This document shows positions 4,452 through 13,136 of a stretch of 13,632 nt of DNA, one piece after another. How positions within the stretch are numbered: the stretch's first letter is position 1; each line of letters opens with the position of its first letter. Under the pieces are notes generated by a model. It was given only the letters and a program-made list of their open reading frames with translations. It searched no databases and had not been told where the DNA came from. Location of the stretch: assembly GCA_964628195.1 (NCBI GenBank), contig CAZVPF010000062.1, positions 1-13,632 on the forward strand, read 5' to 3'. Source of the stretch: CAZVPF01 sp964628195. Its GTDB lineage: Bacteria; Planctomycetota; Phycisphaerae; Sedimentisphaerales; Anaerohalosphaeraceae. The position numbers and the translations under genes were made by a program.

Positions 4452-6593
4452 TTACATCGCCCCTACGGGCTGGTTTGCCGCTGCGGAGGCATTGAACATT
4501 GTTTCGAGTTTCACTGTTTCCACCGGTTCGATCTCGGTGCCTGGCACTACTTCGTCGAATGCTATTACGCTGAGGCCTGTCGCCGCGGAGTTTGCGATAA
4601 TGTTTCGGATGCCGGATCTTATACGTGAATCGCATATTACGACGACGTTTTCCATGCCCAGTTCCATAGCTTTTCTGTAGGCGTTGAGTATCGATTTATT
4701 GAGTTCCATTGCGGTTTCGGGTTCGATTGCGAGGTTTATCATTTCGCCCTGGTGGCTGACGCTCTGTATGAGCTGATGTTCGGCTGCGGGGTCCAGGGCG
4801 ATGACGGAGATCATGTTGCGATCGTCGCGGAATCTTTCAGTAATTGCTCTTTTCAGGGACTTTCTTACAAGCTCGGTGAGCAGGACGTGGCTTTTTGTTT
4901 TGGACGCGTTTTCTCCGAGCGTTTCGAGTATCATAGGCATATCTCTTATAGAGATATTTTCCTTGAGCAGGTTCTGGAGGACCCTCTGCAGCATTCCTAT
5001 GGAGATGCATTCTCCGACGACTTCTCCGACGAGGGAGGGCTGGGACTGCCTGAGCCTGTCGACGAGTGTCTGGACGTCCTCTCTTGTGAGCAGTTCGTGG
5101 GCATTTCTCGCGATTGTTTCTGAGAGGTGTGTTATGAGTACGGATTCGGGGTCGATAACTGTATAGCCGTTGAACTCGGCGGCTTCTTTGTTCTGTTCTG
5201 TTATCCAGATCGCGGGCAGGCCGTATACTGGTTCTTTAGTTGCGATGCCTTTGACGGGTTTTTCGACCGTTCCGGAGTCCATTGCGAGGAAACGGTCCGG
5301 TTCGAGTGTTCCTTTGGCGATGACGTGGTCGTAGAGCCTTATTTCATAGGCGTTGGGTTCGAGGCTGATGTTGTCCCTTATCCTGACCATCGGTATTATA
5401 AATCCGAGCTGCTGGGCGAATTTTCTTCTAAGGGCCCCTATTCGGTCGAAGATGCTGCTTTGTTTTCTCGGGTCGACCATGCTGATGAGCCTTACGCCTA
5501 CGAGTATCGAGAGGACATCGGTGTCGAGGAGCTCTTCGACGGGTTTTTCTTCGGCGGGCTCGCCGTCCTGTTCGGAGTCTTCGCCTTTTTCCTTTGTTTT
5601 GACCTTTTCTTTCTTTTCGCGCGACATGAACGCGTAGGTTCCGCATGCGCCGGAGATAAGCAGGAACGGAATCTTGGGAAATCCGGGGACCAAAGCAAAA
5701 GCTCCGATGACAACGGATGCAATTGCTATGGGCTGGGTTTTGTGGAGCAACTGTTTTGTGAGGTCGTAACTGACGGTGTTTTCCGAACGTATCTTACTTA
5801 CGAGGAAACCTGCGCTGACAGAGATTATTATCGAAGGTATCTGGCTGACGAGGCCGTCACCGATTGAGAGTATCGAGTATCTCCGGGCGGCTTCAGCGAG
5901 GGGCATTCCGTTGGTATAGCCGAGCAGGATTCCGCCGATGAGGTTTACGGCAGTGATTATGAGGCCTGCTTTTACATCACCGGAGATGAACTTTCCGGCA
6001 CCGTCCATTGCACCGTAAAATTCGGATTCCCTTACGATTTCGTCACGTCTTTGCTTTGCTTCCTCTTCTGTGATGTGTCCTGCGTTGAGGTCGGCGTCGA
6101 TGGCCATTTGTTTACCTGGCATCGCGTCGAGAACGAACCTTGCGCCAACTTCTCCGATACGCTGTGAACCTTTGGTTATTACGATAAACTGGATGACCAC
6201 GAGTATCGTGAACATTACGATACCCACGATGAGGTTTCCGCCTGCGACGAAGTTTCCGAACGTGTCGATTATTGCTCCTGCGCGGGCTTCGGTGAGGATC
6301 ATTCTTGTGGAGGCGACGTTCAGGGACAATCTGAAAAGTGTTAACACGAGCAGCAGGGACGGGAATGTTGACAGGTCGAGCGGTTTGTTGGTTGATATAA
6401 CAATAATGAGCACTGCGACAGCGAGCGAGATGCTGAAAGTTATGCCCATGTCGAGTATAAAGGTCGGCAGGGGTATGAGCAGTATGGCGAGTATGGCAAC
6501 GAGGCCGAAGACGAAGAAGAAGTTACTGTTCTTCGCGAGCTTTGCTGCGATTACGCCCATAGTGCTGTCAGGTTTTGGCAACTGTTTTTGCAT
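4452..6593 (-). CDS. flhA: Flagellar export apparatus protein FlhA (713 aa)
   Basis: Inner-membrane core of the flagellar type III export gate, forming a nonameric ring that docks substrate-chaperone complexes. The N-terminal half has about eight membrane segments (25-320). It carries the family signature RIGEVGARFVLDAMPGKQMA (145-164) followed by IDADL, and AMDGAGKFISGDVKAG (195-210). A charged linker rich in Lys/Glu (about 324-355) leads to the cytoplasmic substrate-docking domain (356-713). Length is close to the usual ~690-700 aa, so the gene is intact. The start ATG lies 22 bp after fliN; the ribosome site AAGGAA is rather far away (about 12 nt). In many bacteria fliOPQR-flhB stand between fliN and flhA; here flhA follows fliN directly. 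Confidence 0.98.
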   Translation of the reverse strand: MQKQLPKPDSTMGVIAAKLAKNSNFFFVFGLVAILAILLIPLPTFILDMGITFSISLAVAVLIIVISTNKPLDLSTFPSLLLVLTLFRLSLNVASTRMILTEARAGAIIDTFGNFVAGGNLIVGIVMFTILVVIQFIVITKGSQRIGEVGARFVLDAMPGKQMAIDADLNAGHITEEEAKQRRDEIVRESEFYGAMDGAGKFISGDVKAGLIITAVNLIGGILLGYTNGMPLAEAARRYSILSIGDGLVSQIPSIIISVSAGFLVSKIRSENTVSYDLTKQLLHKTQPIAIASVVIGAFALVPGFPKIPFLLISGACGTYAFMSREKKEKVKTKEKGEDSEQDGEPAEEKPVEELLDTDVLSILVGVRLISMVDPRKQSSIFDRIGALRRKFAQQLGFIIPMVRIRDNISLEPNAYEIRLYDHVIAKGTLEPDRFLAMDSGTVEKPVKGIATKEPVYGLPAIWITEQNKEAAEFNGYTVIDPESVLITHLSETIARNAHELLTREDVQTLVDRLRQSQPSLVGEVVGECISIGMLQRVLQNLLKENISIRDMPMILETLGENASKTKSHVLLTELVRKSLKRAITERFRDDRNMISVIALDPAAEHQLIQSVSHQGEMINLAIEPETAMELNKSILNAYRKAMELGMENVVVICDSRIRSGIRNIIANSAATGLSVIAFDEVVPGTEIEPVETVKLETMFNASAAANQPVGAM

Positions 6594-6615
6594 TTAGTCG
6601 TGTTGTTCCTTCTTT

Positions 6616-6984
6616 TTACTGCTGCTGGGCCTGCCTGGCCATTTCTTCGGGGTCTTCCATTCCGATTACTTCCTTGATCCTTACGGCGAAGCATTCGTTG
6701 ACGACGACGATGTCACCGGTGGCGAACTTGATGTCCTGCACGTAGAGCTCTGCGGGCTGGCCTATGGGTTTTTCGAGCTGAAGGACGGCGCCTGGGCCGA
6801 GCTGCAGAAGCTGCCTGAAAGGTATTTCTGTTTTGCCGATGTTGACGTCTATCGGCATGTTGATATCGAGCAGTATATCGAGGCTTGGCTCTTCGCCGGC
6901 GACGGAGTTTTTATCGACTTCCTCGAACTCTGCTTTTTGAGCGTTTACCTGCTGTTCAACCTGTGTTTCCTGAACTTCTGCCAT
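6616..6984 (-). CDS. fliN: Flagellar motor switch protein FliN (122 aa)
   Basis: Forms the lower C-ring with FliM and helps dock export substrates. A single SpoA (surface presentation of antigens) domain covers about 34-108. It includes LLDINMPIDVNIGKTEIPFR and LLQLGPGAVLQLEKPIGQPA, then LYVQDIKFATGDIVVVNECFAVRI in its second half. The acidic Gln/Glu-rich N-terminus (1-33) and short Gln-rich tail are typical of FliN rather than FliY. No CheC-like phosphatase domain is present. The start ATG follows AAGGA at 7 nt spacing, 12 bp after fliM. Confidence 0.97.
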   Translation of the reverse strand: MAEVQETQVEQQVNAQKAEFEEVDKNSVAGEEPSLDILLDINMPIDVNIGKTEIPFRQLLQLGPGAVLQLEKPIGQPAELYVQDIKFATGDIVVVNECFAVRIKEVIGMEDPEEMARQAQQQ

Positions 6985-6996
6985 TTTGTTTTCCTT

Positions 6997-7962
6997 TTAT
7001 TCCTTTTCGTATTCAGCCATAACTATCGCGTAATTCCCGCCGCACTGGGCGGGGTAGGCCTTTAGGCAGGGCCTGTCGTTTAGAAGCACGTCTATTGGAT
7101 CGTCTATGTGGTTGTGGAGCATAAGCAGGTCGCCTTTTTTGAGATTCATAATGTCCTCAAGCCTTAACGAGCCTGCGTTGACCCTCGCAACGAGTTTTAC
7201 GGGGGCCTTGTGGACGTTTTTCATTATGAGGTCGGAAATTTGCTTCGGTGTCGGTTTGGTGGTCCTGCTTGACTCGTTACCCACGAAGGGGTCGAGCATT
7301 TCGGATATCATAACGATGGTGAATTTTATTTCGGTCGATTCGTTCGAGACGAGGAAGTCGAGGCATGTCATTTCGTGCAGCTCGCTTATATCGACCGGCC
7401 ATTCGCCTTTGATTATCTGCTGTTCTTTTTTAATGAAGTTGTCGTCGAGACCGAAGCCGAGGCTGAAGGCGTCAACGATGGAACCTGAGACGTCGAGCAG
7501 GATTGACTCTTCGAGCTCTGAAAGGCCGCGGTCGGAGTCGATGTCGGCGTTGTTGTCGCGAAGCATCTGGCTGACAAGCGCTATTGCGGTATCGACGGGG
7601 CATTTCAGGTATCCGCAGTTGCTGTCGAGCTGATTATTGAAAGGCAGGTAATAGGCGTTTCTGTCGGTGACTGCTTCTTCGGCGAGTGTAAAGGCGTACT
7701 GCTGGTCAACTTTTGTCAGCTCGGACTGGAGTGCTGCCTGGAAAAGCGTCTCGAATGTTTTCATGAACTGCTGGTTTATTTTCCTGGCGAGGTTGTCAAG
7801 GGCCTTGAAATTTTCGGGGTTGAAATGGTGCGGCTGATGCCAGTTGTATTCCTCGAACTCAAGATCGGTTCCGCTGACGGCATCGACATGCTGCCGGGCG
7901 GCGGTTACGATCCGCCTGAGCTTTTCTCTTGTCAGATTTTTATCTTCGAAGGGATTTGTCAT
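6997..7962 (-). CDS. fliM: Flagellar motor switch protein FliM, divergent (321 aa)
   Basis: Middle C-ring protein linking FliG, FliN and phospho-CheY. The FliM/CheC-like middle domain is at about 40-225, recognised by AYYLPFNNQL and by GLSELEESILLDVSGSIVDAF at 146-166, equivalent to the family's LTEIE...i segment. A C-terminal SpoA domain covers about 240-320, with VKLVARVNAGSLRLEDIMNL and LKKGDLLMLHN. Two hallmarks are missing. The N-terminus (MTNPFEDKNLTREKLRRI) has no recognisable LSQ-EIDALL CheY-binding peptide. The GGxG motif that contacts FliG is replaced by LRDNNADIDSDRG (134-146). Position between fliL and fliN confirms identity. The ATG shares ATGA with the fliL stop (4-bp overlap), so translation is coupled. 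Confidence 0.93.
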   Translation of the reverse strand: MTNPFEDKNLTREKLRRIVTAARQHVDAVSGTDLEFEEYNWHQPHHFNPENFKALDNLARKINQQFMKTFETLFQAALQSELTKVDQQYAFTLAEEAVTDRNAYYLPFNNQLDSNCGYLKCPVDTAIALVSQMLRDNNADIDSDRGLSELEESILLDVSGSIVDAFSLGFGLDDNFIKKEQQIIKGEWPVDISELHEMTCLDFLVSNESTEIKFTIVMISEMLDPFVGNESSRTTKPTPKQISDLIMKNVHKAPVKLVARVNAGSLRLEDIMNLKKGDLLMLHNHIDDPIDVLLNDRPCLKAYPAQCGGNYAIVMAEYEKE

Positions 7963-8513
7963 TGAATAGCAAACTCCTTGAACAACACCTTTGTGACGTA
8001 AGGTTTTGCCTGGGGAAAAAGCATTGTGTTAATGTTGTCTCGAATTTCTTTTTTTATCCTGCTGAGATTACTTGTTCCGCGGACGCGCTCGAGACTGAGT
8101 CCGGCGACATAGGTCGTGAGCCAGTCGCGTATGATCGGTGTTTTTTCGTCAAGGAATATGGTGCCGGTTTCCTGGTCCATTTCTTCGCTGAGCACGAGGG
8201 ATATGGTTACCCTTGCGTACCTTGTAACGCCCGGTTCGTCGAGGTTTGCGACCACCGGTTCGATCTCGTAGTGCCATGACTTTCCCTGGCCGTTTTCCTG
8301 TGTAACGAATTCCTGGAAAGATTTCTGCGGCTGGTCTTCGGGTTTCGGCTCGGGCTTTGGCGCGGCGAAAATCTGGGCCAGTGCAAAGCCTCCGGCCGAG
8401 GCAACGAGAACCGCGACGCTGATTATTATCCAGGGCAGCACGCTTTTCATTTTTGAATTATTCGCGTCAGCTTTGCCCTTCTGCTGATCCTGCTGTTTTT
8501 CTTCTTCCGGCAT
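7959..8513 (-). CDS. fliL: Flagellar basal body-associated protein FliL (184 aa)
   Basis: Inner-membrane protein that surrounds and supports stator units. A cytoplasmic, Gln/Lys-rich N-terminus (1-23) is followed by one membrane helix (about 25-49, SVLPWIIISVAVLVASAGGF) and a Pro-rich periplasmic linker. The FliL domain at about 82-184 includes VVANLDEPGVTRYARVTISL and IRDWLTTYVAGLSLERVRG, and ends VLFKEFAIQ as is usual. The strongest ribosome site of the operon, AAGGAG at 5 nt from the ATG, sits in the 19-bp gap after the regulator gene. The stop overlaps the fliM start. Confidence 0.95.
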   Translation of the reverse strand: MPEEEKQQDQQKGKADANNSKMKSVLPWIIISVAVLVASAGGFALAQIFAAPKPEPKPEDQPQKSFQEFVTQENGQGKSWHYEIEPVVANLDEPGVTRYARVTISLVLSEEMDQETGTIFLDEKTPIIRDWLTTYVAGLSLERVRGTSNLSRIKKEIRDNINTMLFPQAKPYVTKVLFKEFAIQ

Positions 8514-8532
8514 TTTTTCTCCTTGTCCTGTT

Positions 8533-9921
8533 TTATGACATTGCCCCGCAGGTGCGGTATTTTTTGATCTTATCTCTTAAAGTTCGGTCACTTATGCCGA
8601 GAACTTTTGCGGTTTTTGCCTGGTTGCCGCTGTATCTTTTGAGCGTCGCTATGATCGCCTGCTGTTCGAGCTGCTGGAGGTTCATCCCGGCCAGTTCTAT
8701 CAGCTCATCTTCGGGGTCGGTGCAGTCGCTGTTGAATTCGTCGTCGAGCCATGATATTTCGTCTATCGACAGCACCGGGCCGGTACCGAGTGTCATGGCG
8801 GTTCTGATCATGTTTCTCAACTGGCGGATGTTGCCGGGCCAGTGGTACTGCATGAAGATGTCCATCATGCACGGGTCGAGTGCGGTTATTTTCCTGGGTG
8901 TTTCGTGCGTGTAGGCATTTATGAAGTGCCATACGAGCTCTTCGAGGTCCTCGGTCCTTGAACGCAGGGGCGGGACGGTGAGCCTTACCGCGGAGAGCCG
9001 GTAGTAGAGGTCGGCGCGGAATTTTCCTTCCTTTACCATTTTGGCGATATTTTTGTTGGTCGTGCTGATTATTCTTACGTTGACCTCAATCGTTTCGCTG
9101 GCGCCTACCCTTTCGAGGTCCATCTGTTCGAGCACTCGAAGCAGGTGGGCCTGGAATCGCGGTGATGTTTCGGTTATTTCGTCGAGAAGCAGCGTTCCGC
9201 GGTTTGCTCTTTCGAAGCGGCCTTTTCTCGTTGCCGTGGCACCGGTGAAAGCTCCTTTTTCGTGGCCGAACAGTTCGCTTTCGAGCAGGGAGTCGCTGAG
9301 CGCTGCGCAGTTTACTTTTATAAAGGGCGCGGTTCTTCTTTTGCTGCGGGAATGTATTAACTGGGCGATGAGTTCCTTGCCGGTTCCGCTTTCACCGTTT
9401 ATGAGGACCGGTGCCGAAGTCGGGGCCAGTCGTGCGGCGAGCCGGACGGTCTTTTCCAGTGCGGGACTTTTGCCGATTATTTTGAATACCCGGTTTTCGC
9501 GGCATTGTGCCTCGGCGATCACGTTTGCTTTGTGGTTTGGGCAGTAGGTGTCGAGGAGGCTGTGTATTTTTTCGGGCAGGGCCGGTTTTGCGATAAAATC
9601 TGCAAAGCCTGCGCGAAGGGCGCCAACGGCGAGGTCCGAGCTGTCGCTTTGGCTGAGCAGTACGACGGGGGCTTCGGGCAGCGTTTGGCGGATTGTTTCA
9701 AGTTTGTCGCATGCGGCTGTGAAAGAGTCGGCACTTTCGGTGCATCCGAGCAGTACGAGTTTGCAGCTTGTGCGGTCGATATAGTCTTCGAACTTTCGGC
9801 CGGCGTTTATGACGGTTCCGATTATCGCCCTTTCGGCAAGGCACTGGAGAACGGTTTTGACCGCGGCCTTGTCGTTTTCGACGATCATGACGGTTGCGCT
9901 GTTAGAGACTGTTTGGGTCAT
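8533..9921 (-). CDS. Sigma-54-dependent activator with degenerate receiver (FleQ/FlrC-like, 462 aa)
   Basis: An NtrC-family enhancer-binding protein. The N-terminal receiver-like domain (10-125) has VENDKAA in place of the acidic pocket and LVLLGC (55-60), where Gly59 replaces the phospho-accepting Asp; the conserved Lys of the KP pair (112-113) is kept. The AAA+ domain (about 146-380) is complete: Walker A GESGTGKE (176-183), the sigma-54-contacting loop GAFTGA (223-228), Walker B GTLLLDE (242-248) and an arginine-finger region FRADLYYRLS (301-310). A Fis-type helix-turn-helix (GNQAKTAKVLGISDRTLRDK, 432-451) ends it. Control is therefore probably not by phosphorylation but by another input such as a ligand or partner, as in FleQ. 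It starts 20 bp inside the preceding TPR gene and precedes fliL. It is the obvious candidate to act on the sigma-54 promoter at 13187-13202. Confidence 0.95.
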   Translation of the reverse strand: MTQTVSNSATVMIVENDKAAVKTVLQCLAERAIIGTVINAGRKFEDYIDRTSCKLVLLGCTESADSFTAACDKLETIRQTLPEAPVVLLSQSDSSDLAVGALRAGFADFIAKPALPEKIHSLLDTYCPNHKANVIAEAQCRENRVFKIIGKSPALEKTVRLAARLAPTSAPVLINGESGTGKELIAQLIHSRSKRRTAPFIKVNCAALSDSLLESELFGHEKGAFTGATATRKGRFERANRGTLLLDEITETSPRFQAHLLRVLEQMDLERVGASETIEVNVRIISTTNKNIAKMVKEGKFRADLYYRLSAVRLTVPPLRSRTEDLEELVWHFINAYTHETPRKITALDPCMMDIFMQYHWPGNIRQLRNMIRTAMTLGTGPVLSIDEISWLDDEFNSDCTDPEDELIELAGMNLQQLEQQAIIATLKRYSGNQAKTAKVLGISDRTLRDKIKKYRTCGAMS

Positions 9922-10642
9922 CAGTGTATTTCTCCAGCATTTCGATTGTTTGAGGATCGGTGATCCAGCTTATCGATTTGCTTTGGGTTATCGCGAGTTT
10001 GGTCCATTTCGACTGGGGGTAGTCCTTTACGAGTGTATCATACATTTGTTTTGCGAGGTTAAGCTGTTCGGTTTTTTTCAGGCAGGTCGCGGCCTGGTAC
10101 AGTGCCCAGGGCCTGTCGGGGTTATCTTGCTCACCGGCGAATCTTTCGATGGCAAGGTTGTAGAAGAAGCCGGCCTGTTCGATCCTTCCTGCGAGGTAGA
10201 GGGAGTCTGCGATTTTGACGGGGTTTTTTACCCTGTCAGGGTTTTGCAGAAGGGCCCTGATTGCCGGATCGGACTGGTCCGGCTGGGCGAGGCTCTTATT
10301 GTTTACCTTTGCGTTTTGCTGCTGTTTTTCGGAAGCTGATTTTGTTTGCCGGGCCGGTGAAGTTTCTTTTTGCCGGGGCTGGTTTTGGGTTTTTTGTTTT
10401 TCGCGGTCGGGTGATGGTAAATCCAGCATGTTGAGCTGCTCGGCAAGGAGCTTGAGGTCGACGGAGCCGTCATTTTCGACAGGTTCGGTGTAGCTTTCCA
10501 TGGAAAGTATTTCTTCCTGCAGGAAGCTGTTGCGTGTTTGCCTGAATTTTTCCCTGGGCTGTTCGTCGGGCGTATCGGCGGCGAGGGCATTTAGGGCGAA
10601 CAGTGCCGAGACTGTGAATATGATTGCTGTTTTACAATTCAT
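9902..10642 (-). CDS. Secreted TPR protein (246 aa)
   Basis: A signal peptide (MNCKTAIIFTVSALFALNALA, cleavage likely after residue 21, ALA-AD) directs it to the periplasm. The middle (75-122) is rich in Gln, Lys and Ser and probably unstructured. A tetratricopeptide-like helical region covers about 142-218: VKIADSLYLAGRIEQAGFFY, then ALYQAATCLKKTEQLNLAKQ. It starts 11 bp inside the preceding TPR/STN gene, with GGAGGA ending 5 nt from the ATG, an excellent ribosome site. Such proteins scaffold envelope complexes. A partnership with the larger TPR protein encoded just upstream is likely, but the target is not shown by sequence. Confidence 0.85.
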   Translation of the reverse strand: MNCKTAIIFTVSALFALNALAADTPDEQPREKFRQTRNSFLQEEILSMESYTEPVENDGSVDLKLLAEQLNMLDLPSPDREKQKTQNQPRQKETSPARQTKSASEKQQQNAKVNNKSLAQPDQSDPAIRALLQNPDRVKNPVKIADSLYLAGRIEQAGFFYNLAIERFAGEQDNPDRPWALYQAATCLKKTEQLNLAKQMYDTLVKDYPQSKWTKLAITQSKSISWITDPQTIEMLEKYTDDPNSL

Positions 10643-13136
10643 CGGAGTCCTCCGCGGGTATGATACTGTCTGTCAGTTGTGAGTATGCAAGGGCGGCCTG
10701 TTCGTGGAGGCCTTTTTTTGTGTAAGAATCGCCGAGCAGGCGGCAGGCCTGGGAGGTTATTTCGTTTTCTGCGCCGGATTCGATAAGATTTTTGCAGATC
10801 GAAATGCACTTATCGAAACTTTCGAGGTTAAAGTAATTCTGGGCCAGCAGCAGGTGTGCCTCGTCGAGTTTGTTACCGGGCGGAAGGTCGTACATCGCGT
10901 CGGTTATCTCCCGGGCTGCGACTTTGTAGTCGCCGACTATGGTGTAGCAGCGTGCGAGGTCGACACTCAGCAGGGCACGAACGTAAGAGTCCGCTATGTA
11001 CTCGATCTTTCTTCTAAGCAGCGAGATGGAAGTTTCCACGAGGTCCATTTTGTTGAGTATTTTGACCTTTGCCGAGAGGACCTTGGCGGTGTATTCCTGC
11101 GAAAGTCTGAGGGTTGGTATGTTTTGAAGTATGTTAAGGGCTGTTACGTAATTTTCCTGTTTTGTTTCGGACTCGACGAGCATAAGTATTGTGTCGATGT
11201 ATTCGGCTTTGGGCGCGGATTCGTCTATGGCGAGGCGAAGGGCCTGCGACGCGTCCTCGTATTCGCCGAGTTTGATCATCGACTGGCCGAGCATGTAGTA
11301 GGCGGGTTTCAGCCTGTGGTCGGCGGAGTTGTTTATCAGCTGTATCGATATCGCGAGCCATTTCTTGGCAAGCTCGTATTCTTTCGCCATGTAGTATGAT
11401 GTGCCCATTCCGTAGGCGGCTTTTCTCTGGGATTCGGGATTTATGTCGACGTTGTATGCTTTTTGGAACATTCTTATCGCGTCGTCGTAGAGGCCTGCTT
11501 TCATGGTCGCCTCTGCGAGGGACAGCGAGGCCTGGTCGATGAGCTTGAAGTCCGGGTACTGGATTAGTATTTCGCGGAAGTCTTCTGCGGCACCGATATA
11601 ATCGTGCAGGTCGGTTTTTATATTGCTCGCGTTGAGCAGCGCGAAGGGCGCGACTTTGCTGTGGGGGTACTGGCTTCGAATGATTTTGTATTCGCCGAGT
11701 GCGAAAGTCGGCTCGCCGGCGAATTCCTGCACACGGCCCAGTGCATAGTGTGCGTTTGAGGTTCGATGGTCGCCTCGGTAGCGGAGCAGGAACCTTCTCC
11801 AGAGGCTGACAGCTTCTGAGCAGATGAGTTTTTTGTATTCATCGAGATCGGTGTACTCGCGGGGGCAGTACACTTCGAGCGAATTGGTCTCGAAGCGTGT
11901 CATAAGGTCGGCGGCGCCTGTCAAGGTTTCGGCGATCTTCTGTTCGGACGTATTGTTGAGGTACATTGTGACCGGAGTGTTGTGCATTTTTGGCTCGACA
12001 TCGTGCCAGCGGGCGTTAAGGCCGGCGAAAGAGGCGAACTTCGCGAGCACTTCTTCGAGCGGGGCGTCGAGGCATATAACGGACCATTGGTGACCAATGC
12101 TGAGGTGCTCGGTTTTGTCGATTTTCGCTGTGACGGCGCCTTCGCTGAGATGGTAGACGCTTGACTGCAGGAAAGCTGTAAGTTCGCTTTGCTCCATGAT
12201 GGGTATCTGTTCGGGTATGAGCTCGTCGGACCATTTGGTTCCGGGCAGTTCCGGCTGGGAGTTGTGGATTCTCATTACCTCGCGTGTCACGGCTTCGCAG
12301 AGCATGAAGTAGCAGTTGTCCTCGATTACGGGCGAAAAGACGCCTTCGAGCGTGTCGACCAGTGCGAGAGTTCTGTATGCGTAGTGCCTGACGTTGAGGT
12401 AGTTGGCCTTTTCCATTTCGATGAACATCAGGTTGTAGTTGGTCAGGGCGCGGACGACGGGGGAGCTGCTTTGGAGCGAACGTGTGAGGTATTTGCTTAT
12501 GTCCCGGTGGTTTTCGGTGTGTCTCATTGCCAGGGCCATTTTGAGCTGCAGCAGGTCTGAGAGGTATTCGTTGGCGGGTATCGCGGTGTTGAGGTTATTA
12601 TTGAGTTTCTCGAAGACGTAATATGCTTCGGCGTACTTCTGGTTCTGCATGAGGGTCTGGCCGAGTGCCCATGAGGCTGCTTTGTCGAGCTGTGAGGCGA
12701 CATCGGGCTCGACCTGTTCGGAAGGCGAGACGGGTTCGGCGGGGGTCTGAGCGGCGGCGGCAGGGGCGGCGGGGTTGGTTTTTGAGCCGGACGGCCTGAC
12801 GAGCATGTATATAAGCAGTGCGGCGATTACGAGCGCGTTTATACCAATGACGATGTTGGCAGGGGTCAGGTAGTCGGTTACCTTGTATTTAACCTTTTTG
12901 GCGGTATTTTTGGCCGCGGTTCTGACCGAGGGGCCGCAGTGCTCCTCGATGAGGTCGAGAACCTCGGGCGAGCAGTTGAATACGTCCTTTGCGGATACAT
13001 CTTTTTTGCTCCTCTCGCCGAAGATGTCGACGGAGTTGGGGCGGGAGGCGGCTTTTTCAAAGACGCTTTGCGATTCAGGGTCGACTTTTTCGCCTGTGGA
13101 GTACTGCTCGATTATTTTTTTTATTTCCGCTTCCAT
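10632..13136 (-). CDS. Membrane-anchored TPR protein with STN-like domain (834 aa)
   Basis: First gene of the operon. Residues 1-93 are cytoplasmic and charged; 94-113 form one membrane helix (ANIVIGINALVIAALLIYML); 115-147 is an Ala/Pro-rich linker. Helical repeats fill 148-290. Residues 350-425 look like a secretin/TonB short N-terminal (STN) domain: WSVICLDAPLEEVLAKFASF, AGLNARW, then TPVTMYLNNTSEQKIAETLTG. Tandem TPRs run from about 450 to 830, for example AHYALGRVQEFAGEPTFALG, SLSLAEATMKAGLYDDAIRM and GMGTSYYMAKEYELAKKWLA. The bulk thus lies in the periplasm. The start ATG has only a distant AAGGTG. I know no named family with this layout. Position at the head of a flagellar operon suggests a basal-body scaffold or assembly factor. 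Confidence 0.88.
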   Translation of the reverse strand: MEAEIKKIIEQYSTGEKVDPESQSVFEKAASRPNSVDIFGERSKKDVSAKDVFNCSPEVLDLIEEHCGPSVRTAAKNTAKKVKYKVTDYLTPANIVIGINALVIAALLIYMLVRPSGSKTNPAAPAAAAQTPAEPVSPSEQVEPDVASQLDKAASWALGQTLMQNQKYAEAYYVFEKLNNNLNTAIPANEYLSDLLQLKMALAMRHTENHRDISKYLTRSLQSSSPVVRALTNYNLMFIEMEKANYLNVRHYAYRTLALVDTLEGVFSPVIEDNCYFMLCEAVTREVMRIHNSQPELPGTKWSDELIPEQIPIMEQSELTAFLQSSVYHLSEGAVTAKIDKTEHLSIGHQWSVICLDAPLEEVLAKFASFAGLNARWHDVEPKMHNTPVTMYLNNTSEQKIAETLTGAADLMTRFETNSLEVYCPREYTDLDEYKKLICSEAVSLWRRFLLRYRGDHRTSNAHYALGRVQEFAGEPTFALGEYKIIRSQYPHSKVAPFALLNASNIKTDLHDYIGAAEDFREILIQYPDFKLIDQASLSLAEATMKAGLYDDAIRMFQKAYNVDINPESQRKAAYGMGTSYYMAKEYELAKKWLAISIQLINNSADHRLKPAYYMLGQSMIKLGEYEDASQALRLAIDESAPKAEYIDTILMLVESETKQENYVTALNILQNIPTLRLSQEYTAKVLSAKVKILNKMDLVETSISLLRRKIEYIADSYVRALLSVDLARCYTIVGDYKVAAREITDAMYDLPPGNKLDEAHLLLAQNYFNLESFDKCISICKNLIESGAENEITSQACRLLGDSYTKKGLHEQAALAYSQLTDSIIPAEDSDEL

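Noticed and set aside
4752..5867. Long plus-strand open frames inside flhA (123 and 246 codons)
   Set aside because: They are antisense to a clearly conserved flhA, are Cys/Phe/Val-rich, and have no ribosome sites or family motifs; they are codon-bias shadows.
6575..6594. TGGC...TTGC at the flhA start as an internal sigma-54 promoter
   Set aside because: It reads on the plus strand, against the operon, the -24 half is TGGCAA, and the spacing is one base too long.
10704..11399. 231-codon plus-strand open frame
   Set aside because: Antisense to the TPR/STN gene with a shadow composition (many Phe, Val, Gly, Asp, Cys) and no convincing start.
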